Assembly (NCBI RefSeq): GCF_002005225.1
Contig: NZ_CP019724.1
Location: 5,659,501 to 5,723,500 of the forward strand
From: Streptomyces pactum
Lineage (GTDB): Bacteria > Actinomycetota > Actinomycetes > Streptomycetales > Streptomycetaceae
Length of the DNA: 64,000 nucleotides
Direction: 5' to 3'
Positions 25,993-33,346 of this stretch are shown one piece after another. A model generated the notes under the pieces. That model did not search any database. It saw nothing but the letters and a program-made list of their open reading frames with translations, and was not told the DNA's origin. Positions within the stretch are counted from its first letter, which is position 1, and the number at the start of each line of letters is the position of its first letter. Both the position numbers and the translations under genes were made by a program.

Positions 25993-26553
25993 ATGCCCTC
26001 TGGACTGGACACGCCTCACGGCGCGGCTGAACTGGCTGAGTCGCTCTTGCCTCCGCTTGAGAACCGCTGGCTGCACACTCAGGCGGTAGCGGCTAGGGCA
26101 AGCGAAGCATCCGCGGCCGTGTCCGAGGGCGACCGTGATCTGCTCGTCGCTGCTGCCTGGCTGCACGACATCGGCTACGCCCCGGAGCTGCGGGACACAG
26201 GGTTCCACCCGCTCGATGGTGCTCGTCATCTGGAAGCCCTTGGGGCGCCCTCGCGGCTCGTCCGCCTCGTGGCCCATCACTCCGGGGCCGTGTACGAAGC
26301 TGAACAACGCGGCCTGTCTGCTGAGCTTGACGCTTATGAGCGGGAGGACTCTCCCGTCCTCGACGCGCTGATCTACGCGGACATGACGACTGGGCCGGCC
26401 GGACAGTCTTTCGACTTCGATCACCGCATTGACGAGATCCTGGTGCGATACGAGCCGGGCAGTGAAGTGCACAACGCGATCAGCAAGGCGCGTTCGTACC
26501 TCGGGGCTGCCGTTGAGCGGACGCGCTCTCGCCTCGCTGGTCAGCCGACGTAG
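25993..26553 (+). CDS. HD-domain protein on the AICE, 186 aa
   Basis: HD-fold phosphohydrolase: WLHTQAVAARASE, AAAWLHDIGYAPELRDTGFHPLDGARHL and VAHHSG give the metal-ligand pattern H...HD...H, then YADMTTGP supplies the last Asp. The substrate is unknown. I take the ATG at 25993; a TTG 24 bp upstream is in frame. Its 3' end overlaps the convergent NUDIX gene by 13 bp, so the two messages are complementary at their ends. HD plus NUDIX pairs are seen at the regulatory end of several AICEs. Confidence 0.8.
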   Translation: MPSGLDTPHGAAELAESLLPPLENRWLHTQAVAARASEASAAVSEGDRDLLVAAAWLHDIGYAPELRDTGFHPLDGARHLEALGAPSRLVRLVAHHSGAVYEAEQRGLSAELDAYEREDSPVLDALIYADMTTGPAGQSFDFDHRIDEILVRYEPGSEVHNAISKARSYLGAAVERTRSRLAGQPT

Positions 26554-27011
26554 GGATCGGGGTTATCGGTCAGTCCGTGGTCGATCCGCATCCGCATCGA
26601 CGGGTGAATGTTCAAGTCGTCCAGTCGGCTGGGGTGGACGAACGCCACTTCCTTGCTCTCGCTGCTCGTGCGCAGTTCGCCCCCCACGATGCGGGCGCGG
26701 AAGCAGATCGAGAACTGTTGGCGGACCTCGCCGTCGTCGTACGCCATGACGTGCGCCGGGTTGGTGTAGGTGCCGACCAGTCCGGTCACCTCGACGTCGA
26801 ACCCGGTCTCTTCCTTGGTCTCGCGCACGGCGGCATCTGGGGCTGACTCGCCGACGTCGACGCCACCGCCGGGGAGTGCCCACAGATTGTTGTCCGTCTT
26901 GTGGATCAGCAAGACTTCGCCGGCATCGTTGCGTGCCACAGCGGTGACGGATGGAACGATGCTGTTCGCCTTCGGGGCGTTCGGATCGTTGAAGTAGTCG
27001 ACTCGGGCCAT
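26541..27011 (-). CDS. NUDIX protein, Pif-like transfer-immunity factor candidate, 156 aa
   Basis: A Nudix box GGGVDVGESAPDAAVRETKEETGFDV is complete. In pSAM2, the NUDIX protein Pif blocks entry of a second copy of the element from a donor; position and family make this protein the natural counterpart here. The start is the ATG at 27011. It lies downstream of, and on the same strand as, the HTH regulator with 47 bp between them, so both may be one transcript. A plain housekeeping NUDIX activity cannot be excluded from sequence. Confidence 0.75.
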   Translation of the reverse strand: MARVDYFNDPNAPKANSIVPSVTAVARNDAGEVLLIHKTDNNLWALPGGGVDVGESAPDAAVRETKEETGFDVEVTGLVGTYTNPAHVMAYDDGEVRQQFSICFRARIVGGELRTSSESKEVAFVHPSRLDDLNIHPSMRMRIDHGLTDNPDPYVG

Positions 27012-27058
27012 GCTCCAAGCCTTGCACGCTCCGTCAGGTGGTCGCGTGCCCTGGCTGC

Positions 27059-27790
27059 CTACTCGGGCCGGCCGCGCTCCCATGCGTAGTCGAAACTCCG
27101 CATGTAGTGCCGGAAGGTCCGAGCCCCCGGGATGTAACGGAAGTGCAGCACCGGGTTCTGTCCCGCGGGCGCTCCGAGTACGTGCGGGTTCACCAACACG
27201 TCGTCATCGAACCGGTAGATCGAGTTGTAGAGGATCGTGTCGTGCAGCCGGACGCCGACGCCCGGCGTCGTCAGTGCCGGTTCGAGGTATCGCCGGGTGA
27301 TCCTGGCGCGGGCGGCCAGATCGCCACCGATGCCCTCCTCCTCGCCGCGCTGGCGAACCATCTCCGAGTCCGGGTCACCGAGCAGGATGCGAACCTGCCC
27401 GCCGGCCTTCGCCTTCTCCGCCAACTGGTCCGGGAGGTCCGGGTGGCTGTCGAAGAGGAACAGTCCCGCGTACACGAGGATGTCCACGTGGTCCCGCGCC
27501 TTCTCGATCAGCGATGACCACAGTGTGGCTGGCACTGCCCCACGATGCGGGTAGTACGTGATCAGCTCGGAAGTACTCGCCGACTCGGCTTGCTTCTGAA
27601 CGGCGGGCCAGATGTAGACCTCGTCAACGCCCAGGAAGCTCGCGGCCTTCCAGCGGTGCCCCCGGTGCGGCGTGCGGTCCGTCGTGATCCACCGTTCCAC
27701 GCTCTTGGGGTCCACCCCGACGTGCTGTGCCACGGACTGGATCGTCTCGCCCTTCGCTGAAATCGCCGCGCGCAGACGCTCGTTCGCCAT
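27059..27790 (-). CDS. HTH (XRE-like) plus phospholipase-D-like domain regulator, 243 aa
   Basis: Residues 1-65 form a helix-turn-helix: ERLRAAISAKGETIQSVAQHVGVDPKSVERWITTDRTPHRGHRWKAASFLG. The remaining part (from DHVDILVYAGLFLFDSHPDLP to the end) has the strand pattern and the HLR/H motifs of the phospholipase-D-like fold seen in some Streptomyces regulators, but no complete HxK(x4)D motif is visible, so catalysis is doubtful. Probable repressor of the divergent transfer operon in place of pSAM2's KorSA (a GntR protein, unlike this). The ATG at 27790 has AAGGA 7 nt upstream. Confidence 0.72.
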   Translation of the reverse strand: MANERLRAAISAKGETIQSVAQHVGVDPKSVERWITTDRTPHRGHRWKAASFLGVDEVYIWPAVQKQAESASTSELITYYPHRGAVPATLWSSLIEKARDHVDILVYAGLFLFDSHPDLPDQLAEKAKAGGQVRILLGDPDSEMVRQRGEEEGIGGDLAARARITRRYLEPALTTPGVGVRLHDTILYNSIYRFDDDVLVNPHVLGAPAGQNPVLHFRYIPGARTFRHYMRSFDYAWERGRPE

Positions 27791-27816
27791 GACGTGTCCT
27801 TCCATGGACGCCGTAG

Positions 27817-27854
27817 GGACGTTTTGACGATAGCTCAGACGTCCCCAAACGTCC
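27817..27854. promoter_or_regulatory. Candidate operator for the AICE regulator
   Basis: GGACGTTT (27817-27824) and AAACGTCC (27847-27854) form an 8-bp inverted repeat, with another GACGTCC at 27838-27844. It lies 27-64 bp upstream of the HTH regulator start and about 90 bp upstream of the divergent operon, where one protein could control both promoters. Confidence 0.5.
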
Positions 27855-27943
27855 ATACGGACCGTGATGCGTCCACTACCTCTCGCGGTCTCCTGGTCTC
27901 ACCGCCGCGCATTGCGGCTCGACTGAGATCAGGAGAACAGACG

Positions 27944-28300
27944 ATGCGTCAGATTCCCGTCGACACTCAGGCCGCCATGATGATGGTTGCCCAGCCCCCG
28001 CAGCCGAAGGTGAAGGACCGCCGTACCGGCGAGCGTGCGATGGACGCCGAGACCGGCGCCGCGCTGTCGACCGTGGACATCATGTTCGCGGCCAACGGTG
28101 AGGCCGAGATCCTGTCCGTGACCGTCCCGGAGCCCGGCATCTCCGGTGAGCTGGCCATGGGTACCCCGGTCGCGCTGACCGGTCTGATCGCCCGGCCGTG
28201 GGAGAACGAGTTCAACGGCCAGAAGCGCCACGGCATCGCCTTCCGTGCGGTCGCGGTGACCTCGCTCGCCGCCGGCGCCTCGTCCTCGAAGGCGGCCTGA
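27944..28300 (+). CDS. Small first gene of AICE transfer operon, 118 aa
   Basis: A soluble protein of 118 residues with KVKDRRTGERAMDAETGAALSTVDIMFAANGEAEILSVTVPEPGIS and ALTGLIARPWEN...RHGIAFRAVAVTSL; the strand-rich pattern could be a single OB-like fold. Similar small proteins stand immediately before the FtsK-type gene in other actinomycete elements, where some are annotated as replication/excision activators (Pra-like); that name is inference here. The ATG at 27944 has AGGAGA 7 nt upstream. Only 3 bp separate it from traSA. Confidence 0.75.
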   Translation: MRQIPVDTQAAMMMVAQPPQPKVKDRRTGERAMDAETGAALSTVDIMFAANGEAEILSVTVPEPGISGELAMGTPVALTGLIARPWENEFNGQKRHGIAFRAVAVTSLAAGASSSKAA

Positions 28301-28303
28301 GCC

Positions 28304-29659
28304 ATGACGTGGCTGACCGTCGCCCTGGTGCTGGTCGTCGCCGCTGCGGGTCTCCTGCGGTGGCGGCGCCCCGCCTGGTACTGGCTGACCTTCGGGGTCA
28401 CCCTCGCCGCGCTGCGAGTCCTGGTCCGCTACGGCTCGGTCATGGACGCCTGCGCACTCACGGTCCCGGCCCCGCGCTGGCGCCTGGCCCTGGCCCGGAT
28501 GACCAACCGGCCGATTCCCGGTCCTCGTGCCCCGCGTGTCCTGCGGGTGCGGGTGACCCGTACCGGCTTGGTGCTGCGGCTCAAGCTCCGACCCGGTCAG
28601 GACGCCTTCGACGTGGCGGCTTCGTGCGACCGGCTCCGGCACTCCTTCGCCATGTTCGGAGTCACCTCCCGTGAGCTGCGCTCGGGCGTGGTGGAACTGC
28701 GGATGACCGGCTACGACGTGCTCAAGCGAGTACAGATGCCCGCGCACGTCGACACCCGGCCGATGCGGGTCCCGGTCGCCCTGCGCGAGGACGGAGCCGT
28801 CCACTACCGCGACTACCGCGCCGTCCCGCACGGGCTCACCCTCGGCGCCACGGAGTCCGGCAAGTCCGTCTATCAGCGCACCCTCGTCGCCGCGCTCGCG
28901 CCGCAACGGGTCGCTCTGGTCGGCGTCGACTGCAAGCAAGGGGTGGAGCTGTTCCCGCTGGCCCGCCGGTTCTCCGCGCTCGCCGACAACCCCGACACCG
29001 CCGCCGAACTCCTCGACGCCCTCGTGGCCCACATGCAGGACGTGTATCAGCTCATCCGGTCTCACCAGCGGATCACCGCTGACGTGCCGGACGCGGAGAT
29101 CGCCGCCGACATCTGGGACCTGCCCGAAGACCTGCGCCCGGTGCCGATCGTGGTCCTGGTCGACGAGGTCGCCGAACTCGCCCTCTTCGCCACCAAGGAC
29201 GATGAGAAGCGCCGCGACCGCATCATCACTGCCCTCGCCCGGCTGGCTCAGCTCGGCCGTGCCGCCGGCGTCTACCTGGAGATCTGCGGGCAGCGCTTCG
29301 GCTCCGAACTCGGCAAGGGCATCACCATGCTCCGTGCCCAGCTCACCGGCCGGACCGCGCACCGCGTCAACGACGAATCCTCGGCGAACATGGCCTTCGG
29401 AGACATCGCCCCGGACGCCGTTCTCGCCGCGATCCAGATCCCCACCGACACCCCCGGCGTCGCCGTCACCGGCGACTCCTCCGGCGGCTGGGCCCGCATC
29501 CGCGCCCCGCACACCTCGCTGCGCCAGGCCGTGAACGTCTGCAACCGGCACGCCGACCTGACCCCGGACCTTCCCGCCCTCGCGCCGTTCCGGCCTCTTC
29601 TCGGCACCCTCGCCTCGGTTCCGGCCCCGGCTGTCGAGTCGACCCCGGCCGCTGCCTGA
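28304..29659 (+). CDS. traSA: FtsK/SpoIIIE-type DNA transfer protein, TraSA-like, 451 aa
   Basis: Hexameric DNA translocase that moves double-stranded element DNA between mycelia. Two N-terminal hydrophobic segments (residues 4-17 and 25-40) anchor it; Walker A is GATESGKS at 181-188 and Walker B VVLVDEVAE near 285-293; the GQRFGSELGKGITMLRAQLTGRTAHRVND block is the family sensor region. Size matches Streptomyces Tra proteins. The ATG at 28304 follows the previous stop by 3 bp. The 8-bp clt repeats recognised by its winged helix were not identified by eye. Confidence 0.93.
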   Translation: MTWLTVALVLVVAAAGLLRWRRPAWYWLTFGVTLAALRVLVRYGSVMDACALTVPAPRWRLALARMTNRPIPGPRAPRVLRVRVTRTGLVLRLKLRPGQDAFDVAASCDRLRHSFAMFGVTSRELRSGVVELRMTGYDVLKRVQMPAHVDTRPMRVPVALREDGAVHYRDYRAVPHGLTLGATESGKSVYQRTLVAALAPQRVALVGVDCKQGVELFPLARRFSALADNPDTAAELLDALVAHMQDVYQLIRSHQRITADVPDAEIAADIWDLPEDLRPVPIVVLVDEVAELALFATKDDEKRRDRIITALARLAQLGRAAGVYLEICGQRFGSELGKGITMLRAQLTGRTAHRVNDESSANMAFGDIAPDAVLAAIQIPTDTPGVAVTGDSSGGWARIRAPHTSLRQAVNVCNRHADLTPDLPALAPFRPLLGTLASVPAPAVESTPAAA

Positions 29660-29679
29660 CCCCGCCCGGGAGGCACCTC

Positions 29680-29877
29680 ATGCCCACCGCGAAGAAGCCC
29701 ATCACCCGCCGCAAGACCAAGCCGCTGGCGCCGGAACCCGCGAAGTGCCCCGACTGCGACGGCAAGGGCGAGACCCGCGAAACCGTCCGCGTCGGCGCCC
29801 GCAAGGGCCGCGTGACCGACGACCACCAAACCGCCCTGTGCCTCACCTGCATAGGCACCGGCCAGGCCACCGACTGA
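29680..29877 (+). CDS. Small zinc-ribbon protein (DnaJ-like CxxCxGxG), 65 aa
   Basis: A basic N-terminus (KKPITRRKTKPL) precedes CPDCDGKGE and CLTCIGTGQ, two CxxCxGxG repeats as in DnaJ zinc fingers, enough for one zinc ion. The role in transfer is unknown. The ATG at 29680 has GGGAGG 9 nt upstream. A second protein with the same pattern is encoded at 31389, suggesting duplication within the operon. Confidence 0.8.
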   Translation: MPTAKKPITRRKTKPLAPEPAKCPDCDGKGETRETVRVGARKGRVTDDHQTALCLTCIGTGQATD

Positions 29878-29894
29878 CCAGGAGGGAGGACACC

Positions 29895-30578
29895 ATGCCC
29901 CGCACCGTGCTCCGCGTGGATGCCGTCCTGATCCAAGCCGTCATCGCCGGCGCCCTGTCCTTTGCCCACCTGCACGACCTCGCTGCCGCCGCTGGACAGG
30001 ACGGCTGGAAGGCTTGGGCCTACCCGGTCTCCGTCGACCTGCTCCTGGTTGCCGCGTGGCGCCGACTGCGCTCCGACGGGCCGTCTCGGCTGGCCTGGTG
30101 CTGGTTCCTGATCGCTCTGATCGCATCGCTCGGCGCCAACGTCGCCACCGCCGGACTGCTCGACCTGAGCAACGTCCCGGCCTGGCTGCGCATCCTCGTG
30201 GCCGCCTGGCCTGCCCTGGCCTTCATGGGCGGCACCCTCCTCGTCCACTCACCCGCCGACCGCTCCTCGACCCCGACGGCACCCGCCGCCCCGGACCCGC
30301 AGCCCGCGCCTGAGACGAAGTCCGCCCCGGCCCCCGCTGTTGAACCGACCCCGGAACCGGTCGACTCCGCCGGCCACGCCCCGGCGCTCCCACCCGCCGA
30401 CCCGGCCCCGGCACCACCGCCGGCCGTCCCGGTCCCGGCCGCGCTGGTCGACCACGCCCGCAAGGTCGCCGCCGACCACGAACACCGCACCGGCGCCCGG
30501 ATCGACACCGACACCCTCCGCGCACGTCTCGGCGTCCCGGCGCACCTGGCCGACGCCATCGCCACACAACTCGCCTGA
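29895..30578 (+). CDS. spdB: SpdB-like spread protein (DUF2637), 227 aa
   Basis: Four transmembrane segments in the first 120 residues (IQAVIAGALSFAHLHDLA, YPVSVDLLLVAAW, LAWCWFLIALIASLGANVATAG and ILVAAWPALAFMGGTLLV) match the DUF2637 membrane module of SpdB proteins. A Pro/Ala-rich linker (125-180) leads to a helical C-terminal domain (ARKVAADHEHRTGARIDTDTLRARLGVPAHLADAIA) with an HTH-like look. Spd proteins spread the element along the recipient mycelium, possibly as a pore with Tra. GGAGGGAGGA lies 4 nt before the ATG. Confidence 0.88.
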   Translation: MPRTVLRVDAVLIQAVIAGALSFAHLHDLAAAAGQDGWKAWAYPVSVDLLLVAAWRRLRSDGPSRLAWCWFLIALIASLGANVATAGLLDLSNVPAWLRILVAAWPALAFMGGTLLVHSPADRSSTPTAPAAPDPQPAPETKSAPAPAVEPTPEPVDSAGHAPALPPADPAPAPPPAVPVPAALVDHARKVAADHEHRTGARIDTDTLRARLGVPAHLADAIATQLA

Positions 30579-30593
30579 GAGGAGATCACCGCC

Positions 30594-30785
30594 ATGCCTG
30601 CCCGCGACTTCTTCCACTCCGTGATGCGGATCGGACCGGTGCAGATCGGCACCCACCGCGACCGCCACGGCCAGACCAAGCACGCCGCCGTGTGCAGCTC
30701 GGACGGCTGCGGCTGGTCCGCCGGCTACACCAGCCAGTCCGCCGCACAGCTCGCCGCCCGCACCCACCGCTGCAAGGTCCGCTAG
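30594..30785 (+). CDS. Mobile element transfer protein (SpdA-like), 63 aa
   Basis: A short basic protein, FFHSVMRIGPVQIGTHRDRHGQTKHAAVCSSDGCGWSAGYTSQSAAQLAARTHRCKVR, with Cys-x4-Cys and a C-terminal His-x-Cys making a probable zinc finger. The same layout is common in AICE transfer operons, annotated as mobile element transfer protein. The ATG at 30594 has GAGAGGAG upstream. Followed after 9 bp by the small membrane protein. Confidence 0.82.
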   Translation: MPARDFFHSVMRIGPVQIGTHRDRHGQTKHAAVCSSDGCGWSAGYTSQSAAQLAARTHRCKVR

Positions 30786-30794
30786 GAGGCCGTG

Positions 30795-30950
30795 ATGGAC
30801 GTCCCGCTCTGGTTCGCCCTGCTCTGCGTCGGAGTCCTCGGCGTCAAGCTCATCCGCCCGCCCTGGTGGCTGATCGGCGTGCTCCTGCTCGGCGGCTTCC
30901 TCCTCGCCGACAGCGTCCTCGCCCCGGTCATCGACACCGCCCTCAAGTAA
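30795..30950 (+). CDS. Small membrane spread protein, 51 aa
   Basis: MDVPLWFALLCVGVLGVKLI and PPWWLIGVLLLGGFLLADSV are two hydrophobic segments joined by a tight turn; the rest is APVIDTALK. It lies between the SpdA-like gene and spdD, the place of the short SpdC-type proteins. AGGAGG at 30784-30789 is 5 nt from the ATG at 30795; a GTG just before it at 30792 is too close to the ribosome site. Confidence 0.75.
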   Translation: MDVPLWFALLCVGVLGVKLIRPPWWLIGVLLLGGFLLADSVLAPVIDTALK

Positions 30951-30970
30951 CCAAGGAAGGAGGAACGTTC

Positions 30971-31300
30971 ATGTTCCGGCCCAAGCTCCCGACCATGCCC
31001 CAGCCCACCGGCATCGTCACCCCGCCCGCCGTCATCGAACCGACCACGATCACGCCCGGCACCCCGACCACGCCGCCGGCCCCCGTCGCCCCGGCTCCGG
31101 TCCCGGCCTCGACCCGGCCCACGGTCCAGCTCACCCCGGGGACCGCGCTCGCTCTCGTCGGGGGCGGCACCGCCGTCGTCCTGGTCGTCGGCGCCGTCCT
31201 GGTCTCCATGCTCCTGGCGGTCGCCATCACCGGCGCCTCGGTCGCCGTCTGCGCCGTCGTCCTGCGCTCCCTGCTCGCCTCCGACACCCGGCGCCGCTAA
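30971..31300 (+). CDS. spdD: SpdD-like membrane protein, 109 aa
   Basis: A Pro/Thr-rich N-terminal half (residues 1-50) followed by a Gly/Ala/Val-rich hydrophobic segment (GTALALVGGGTAVVLVVGAVLVSMLLAVAIT) and a short basic C-terminus. This is the architecture of SpdD proteins in Streptomyces conjugative elements. The ATG at 30971 has AAGGAGGAAC 5 nt upstream. A hairpin follows immediately. Confidence 0.82.
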   Translation: MFRPKLPTMPQPTGIVTPPAVIEPTTITPGTPTTPPAPVAPAPVPASTRPTVQLTPGTALALVGGGTAVVLVVGAVLVSMLLAVAITGASVAVCAVVLRSLLASDTRRR

Positions 31301-31305
31301 CGGCC

Positions 31306-31344
31306 CCCGGGGCGGCTCTCTCGTCAAAGAACCGCCGCCCCGGG
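31306..31344 (+). terminator. Hairpin splitting the transfer and replication parts of the operon
   Basis: CCCGGGGCGG (31306-31315) with CCGCCCCGGG (31335-31344), perfect 10-bp stem, 19-nt loop, 6 bp after the spdD stop. It could partially terminate transcription before the rep-xis-int genes. Confidence 0.7.
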
Positions 31345-31388
31345 CGCCTTCCCACCTTCCAGACCCAACGGACCTGAAAGGCACCCTC

Positions 31389-31571
31389 ATGATGCCCCAG
31401 CACGCCCCGACCGCGCGCATCTGCCGCGACTGCGACGGCTTCCCGACGGTCGCCATCACCACCGGCACCCGCCACACCGACGGCACCCGCGCCACCCTCC
31501 GGATCACCTGCCCGACCTGCAAGGGCACCGGCCACGCCGCCCCCGCCGTCCTCGCCCGGACGGGTCGGTGA
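31389..31571 (+). CDS. Small zinc-ribbon protein, 60 aa
   Basis: CRDCDGFP and CPTCKGTGH give the same CxxC...CxxCxGxG pattern as the product of 29680. AAGG lies 7-8 nt before the ATG. Its TGA overlaps the GTG start of the next gene by 4 bp (GTGA), so the two are translationally coupled. Confidence 0.72.
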   Translation: MMPQHAPTARICRDCDGFPTVAITTGTRHTDGTRATLRITCPTCKGTGHAAPAVLARTGR

Positions 31572-31747
31572 TCGCGGTGGCTCTCCTCGACTGGCGCTCT
31601 CCCGAGCACTTCGACCACTCCGGCGACAAGCCGTGCGTGATCTGCACCAAGCCCACCCCGCTGCGCTCCGCCCGCGGCAAGCCCGTGCACAAGGTCTGCG
31701 CGGAGGACTGGATCGACCGCCACACCGTCAAGGAGGACGACGCGTGA
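31568..31747 (+). CDS. Small protein before repSA, 59 aa
   Basis: Begins with GTG at 31568 inside the previous stop region and ends TGA at 31745-31747, overlapping the repSA GTG. The product has LLDWRSPEHFDHSGDKPCVICTKPTPLRSARGKPVHKVCAEDWI, in which Cys-x2-Cys and a later His-x3-Cys may bind zinc. The two overlaps, in series, support it as a real coupled gene. Function unknown. Confidence 0.72.
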   Translation: MIAVALLDWRSPEHFDHSGDKPCVICTKPTPLRSARGKPVHKVCAEDWIDRHTVKEDDA

Positions 31748-33138
31748 CCAACGCCGTCACCTCGGCGGGCCTGGACCCGGTCACCCTCGGCGATCTGCTG
31801 CGGGTGGCCGGGTCCCCCGGCTTCGACCGCTGGCAAGACCAGATCAAGCGCACCGGCGGCTGCTCCGAACCGATCCACCTGACCGGCTGGACGATCCACA
31901 AGGACAAGACCACCGGCGAGACCCTGCACCACTACTCGACCGCCGACGAGCCGGGCGGACGGCTGCGCGTCGCCTGCGGCAACCGCCGCGCCTCCCGCTG
32001 CCCCGCCTGCGCCTGGACCTACGCCGGAGACACCTACCACCTCATCCGCGCCGGGCTCGCCGGTGACGACCGCCGTGACATCCCCGCCACCGTCCGGGAT
32101 CACCCGCGCGTCTTCGCCACCCTCACCGCCCCCTCCTTCGGCCCGGTCCACAACCGACCCGGCACCCGGCCCTGCCGCTGCGGCACCCGGCACACCGAGG
32201 ACGCCCCCGAGCTGGGCACCGCCCTCGACCCGAGCACGTACGACTACGCGGGCGCCGTGCTCTTCAACAACCACGCCGGGCAGCTCTGGCAGCGCTTCAC
32301 CAACCGGCTGCGCCGCGAGATTGCCGCCCGCGCCGGCATCACCCAACGCGAGTTGAAGGAGTGCGCCCGGCTGTCGTACGGCAAGGTCGCCGAGTTCCAG
32401 AAGCGCGGTGCCGTGCATTTTCACGCCGTGATCCGCATCGACGGACCCGACGGGCCGGACACCCCGCCGCCGTCCTGGGCCACGGTCGATCTCCTCTCCG
32501 ACGCGATCCGGGCCGCCGCCGCGCACCCATACACGTCCGTCTCGGTCCCGACCGCCGCCGACCAACCGGCCCGTACCTTCCGGTGGGGAACCCAGCTCGA
32601 CGTGCGCCCGGTCAAGGCGTTCGGGGACGGTTCCGACATCACCGAACAAGCTGTGGCCTCCTACGTCGCCAAGTACGCCACCAAAGCGGCCGAGAACACC
32701 GGCACCCTGGACCGCCGGGTGGGGGAGCTTTCCGAACTCGACCGCCACGGCGTCCCCGACCACGCCCGTCGACTCATCGCCGCGTGCAAGACGCTTGATC
32801 CGCTCTACCCCGACCGGCGCCTGTGGGCCTGGGCTCACATGCTCGGCTTTCGCGGCCACTTCTCCAGCAAGAGCCGCCGCTACTCCACCACCCTCGGCGC
32901 CCTCCGCCAGGCACGCGCCGACTACCGCGCCGCACAGGAACACGCCGCCCTCGGCCTGGAAGACCGCGAGCCGGACACCGTGCTCGTCCTCACGGACTGG
33001 CAGTACGCCGGCCACGGTCACACGCCCGGCGAATCCGTCCTCGCCGCCACGATCGCCCGGGATCTCCAGCTCAACCGCGAAACCGCCCGCGAAGAACTCG
33101 CATCCCTGCGTCAGGAAGGACAGCAAGCCCATGAATGA
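31744..33138 (+). CDS. repSA: RepSA-like rolling-circle replication initiator, 464 aa
   Basis: Nicks the element's origin to start rolling-circle replication after excision. The N-terminal Cys-rich segment RVACGNRRASRCPACAWTYAGDTYHL is typical of the pSAM2/pSLS Rep family; FATLTAPSFGPVH is motif I, VHFHAVIRID at 224-233 holds the HUH metal site (H225, H227), and SYVAKYATK (Tyr307, Tyr311) carries the nucleophilic Tyr. The start is the GTG at 31744, overlapping the previous stop; longer frames read through the upstream gene. The stop overlaps xis by 8 bp. Confidence 0.92.
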   Translation: MTNAVTSAGLDPVTLGDLLRVAGSPGFDRWQDQIKRTGGCSEPIHLTGWTIHKDKTTGETLHHYSTADEPGGRLRVACGNRRASRCPACAWTYAGDTYHLIRAGLAGDDRRDIPATVRDHPRVFATLTAPSFGPVHNRPGTRPCRCGTRHTEDAPELGTALDPSTYDYAGAVLFNNHAGQLWQRFTNRLRREIAARAGITQRELKECARLSYGKVAEFQKRGAVHFHAVIRIDGPDGPDTPPPSWATVDLLSDAIRAAAAHPYTSVSVPTAADQPARTFRWGTQLDVRPVKAFGDGSDITEQAVASYVAKYATKAAENTGTLDRRVGELSELDRHGVPDHARRLIAACKTLDPLYPDRRLWAWAHMLGFRGHFSSKSRRYSTTLGALRQARADYRAAQEHAALGLEDREPDTVLVLTDWQYAGHGHTPGESVLAATIARDLQLNRETAREELASLRQEGQQAHE

Positions 33139-33346
33139 GCGATACCTCAACGTGGATCAGGTCGCCGAACTCCTCGGCACGACCGTGCGCTTCCCGCGCC
33201 GCCTGATCGAGGAGCGCCGCATCACGTACGTGAAGGTCGGCCGCCACGTGCGCATCCCCGAAAGCGCCGTCCGCGGGTACATCGCTGCGAACACGGTGCA
33301 GCCTCGCCGGCGTGGTGCCGCCGCTCTTCGGGGGGTGGCTGCCTGA
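33131..33346 (+). CDS. xis: Excisionase (MerR/DNA-binding excisionase family), 71 aa
   Basis: A short winged-helix protein: RYLNVDQVAELLGTTVRFPRRLIEERRITYVKVGRHVRIPESAVRGYIAANTV is the standard excisionase-type HTH. It directs Int toward excision. The ATG at 33131 lies within the 3' end of repSA; its TGA shares one base with the int ATG (TGATG), so Rep, Xis and Int are translationally linked as in pSAM2. Confidence 0.92.
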   Translation: MNERYLNVDQVAELLGTTVRFPRRLIEERRITYVKVGRHVRIPESAVRGYIAANTVQPRRRGAAALRGVAA

